A stretch of DNA of 64,000 nt from Flintibacter sp. KGMB00164 (lineage in GTDB: Bacteria > Bacillota > Clostridia > Oscillospirales > Oscillospiraceae): the NCBI RefSeq assembly GCF_008727735.1, contig NZ_CP044227.1, positions 1,054,001 to 1,118,000 on the forward strand, written 5' to 3'. Position 1 is the stretch's first letter; every line of letters begins with the position of its first letter. Below, one piece after another: positions 63,447 through 64,000 of the stretch. The translations under genes and the position numbers were made by a program. A model generated the notes under the pieces. The model was not told the DNA's origin and searched no databases. It saw only the letters and a program-made list of their open reading frames with translations.

Positions 63447-64000
63447 ATGGATGCAAATCTGGATCGTGCAAAAGTGCTTACCGAAGCCCTGCCTTACATC
63501 CAGCAGTATAATGGAAAGATCGTAGTTATCAACTGCGGCGGCGTACCCATGACCGACCCGGAGCTGCGGGAGGCGGTGATGTCGGACATCATCATGCTGC
63601 GCCTGGTGGGTATCAAGGTGGTGCTGGTCCACGGCATCGGCCCTGAGGCCAAGGAGGCTCTGAAGGACGCTGGAATGGAGCTGCAGTACAAGGATGGCTA
63701 TCCCTGCGTGAGCGACGACGCTTTGGACGTTGTGCAGCAGGTGCTGTGCGGCAAGGTGAACAAGGGGCTGGTGTCCGCTCTGAATCAGAAGGGCGGCAAG
63801 GCCATTGGCCTGTGCGGCATCGACGGCGGCCTGCTCTCCGCCAAGACCATCAGCCCCTCCTACGGCCGCACCGGCGAGGTGGTAAAGGTAGATGTGACGA
63901 TGGTGAACAGTTTCCTGAATCAGGGCTATATCCCCGTCATCGCCACCGTGGCTCAGGGAGCGGACGGTCTGGCTAACGTTTATTCTGTCAGCGCCAATGT
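63447..64000 (+). CDS. argB: acetylglutamate kinase-like protein, divergent, cut by the window end
   Basis: The open frame runs off the window after 184 residues (GAGGGAGG before ATG 63447). It is clearly in the acetylglutamate kinase family: KIVVINCGG, a VHGIGPEAKEAL loop, VLCGKVNKGLV, LNQKGGKAIGLCGIDGGLLSAK and QGYIPVIATVAQGADG. Several key residues differ from the family: the first lysine of the usual IK-GG is asparagine (INCGG), the HGGGP loop reads HGIGP, and the substrate arginine in the usual G-RVTD is lost (DGYPCVSDD). Position after argC supports ArgB, but activity is uncertain; a changed substrate or a regulatory pseudo-kinase is possible. Confidence 0.7.
   Translation, partial: MDANLDRAKVLTEALPYIQQYNGKIVVINCGGVPMTDPELREAVMSDIIMLRLVGIKVVLVHGIGPEAKEALKDAGMELQYKDGYPCVSDDALDVVQQVLCGKVNKGLVSALNQKGGKAIGLCGIDGGLLSAKTISPSYGRTGEVVKVDVTMVNSFLNQGYIPVIATVAQGADGLANVYSVSAN

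Overview
The window looks like chromosome from a gut-type clostridium, most likely the Oscillospiraceae (Flavonifractor / Lawsonibacter / Intestinimonas neighbourhood). This is an inference from the fairly high G+C, AGGAGG ribosome sites, VanG-type genes, YesM/YesN-type sensors, an AEP-phosphonate cluster and an argG-argH-argC-argB order. No rRNA, intact tRNA, CRISPR array, transposase or integrase was found.

Layout. (1) 1-5400: a vanG-type glycopeptide-resistance cluster, vanR-vanS-vanG-vanXY-acetyltransferase-vanT. The racemase lacks the usual membrane half, and a hexapeptide acetyltransferase precedes it. VanR-box-like repeats and a strong terminator hairpin lie in front of vanG. (2) 5449-10521: two degenerate 3' halves of a tRNA-Leu flank an A/T-richer cassette. 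It holds a CydDC-like ABC exporter pair, a YgbA-type protein, a DUF454 protein and a small four-helix membrane protein with helix-borne histidines. GTTAG-N6-CTAAC operators of DtxR type control it, which suggests iron- or heme-linked function. (3) 10.8-17.3 kb: RpiR regulator, 2-aminoethylphosphonate ABC importer, PhnW and PhnX, a complete route from AEP to acetaldehyde plus phosphate. (4) 17.4-24.6 kb: a two-component system divergent from TauE/SafE exporter, aryl-sulfate sulfotransferase, membrane J-protein and short Hsp70, with paired CTTTAG direct repeats between them. (5) 24.7-29.5 kb: FecBCD-type metal-chelate importer followed by siroheme genes (sirC, cobA-hemD). (6) 29.7-37.6 kb: aconitase-family hydratase, two LysR regulators, DUF6282 protein, MatC-like carrier and NADP isocitrate dehydrogenase. 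(7) 37.7-46.3 kb: an ABC importer whose ATPase carries a large insertion, divergent from a binding protein / LytS-type kinase / AraC-type regulator sensor set. (8) 46.4-54.3 kb: mostly housekeeping genes (bcp, yaaA, WYL regulator, murC, pcrA). (9) 54.4-59.3 kb: membrane-linked XRE regulators and two paralogous exported proteins. (10) 59.6-64 kb: argG, argH, argC and the start of a divergent argB.

Starts were moved downstream of the longest frame wherever a ribosome site or an overlapping promoter demanded it. Functional names rest on motifs read by eye; no database search was possible.
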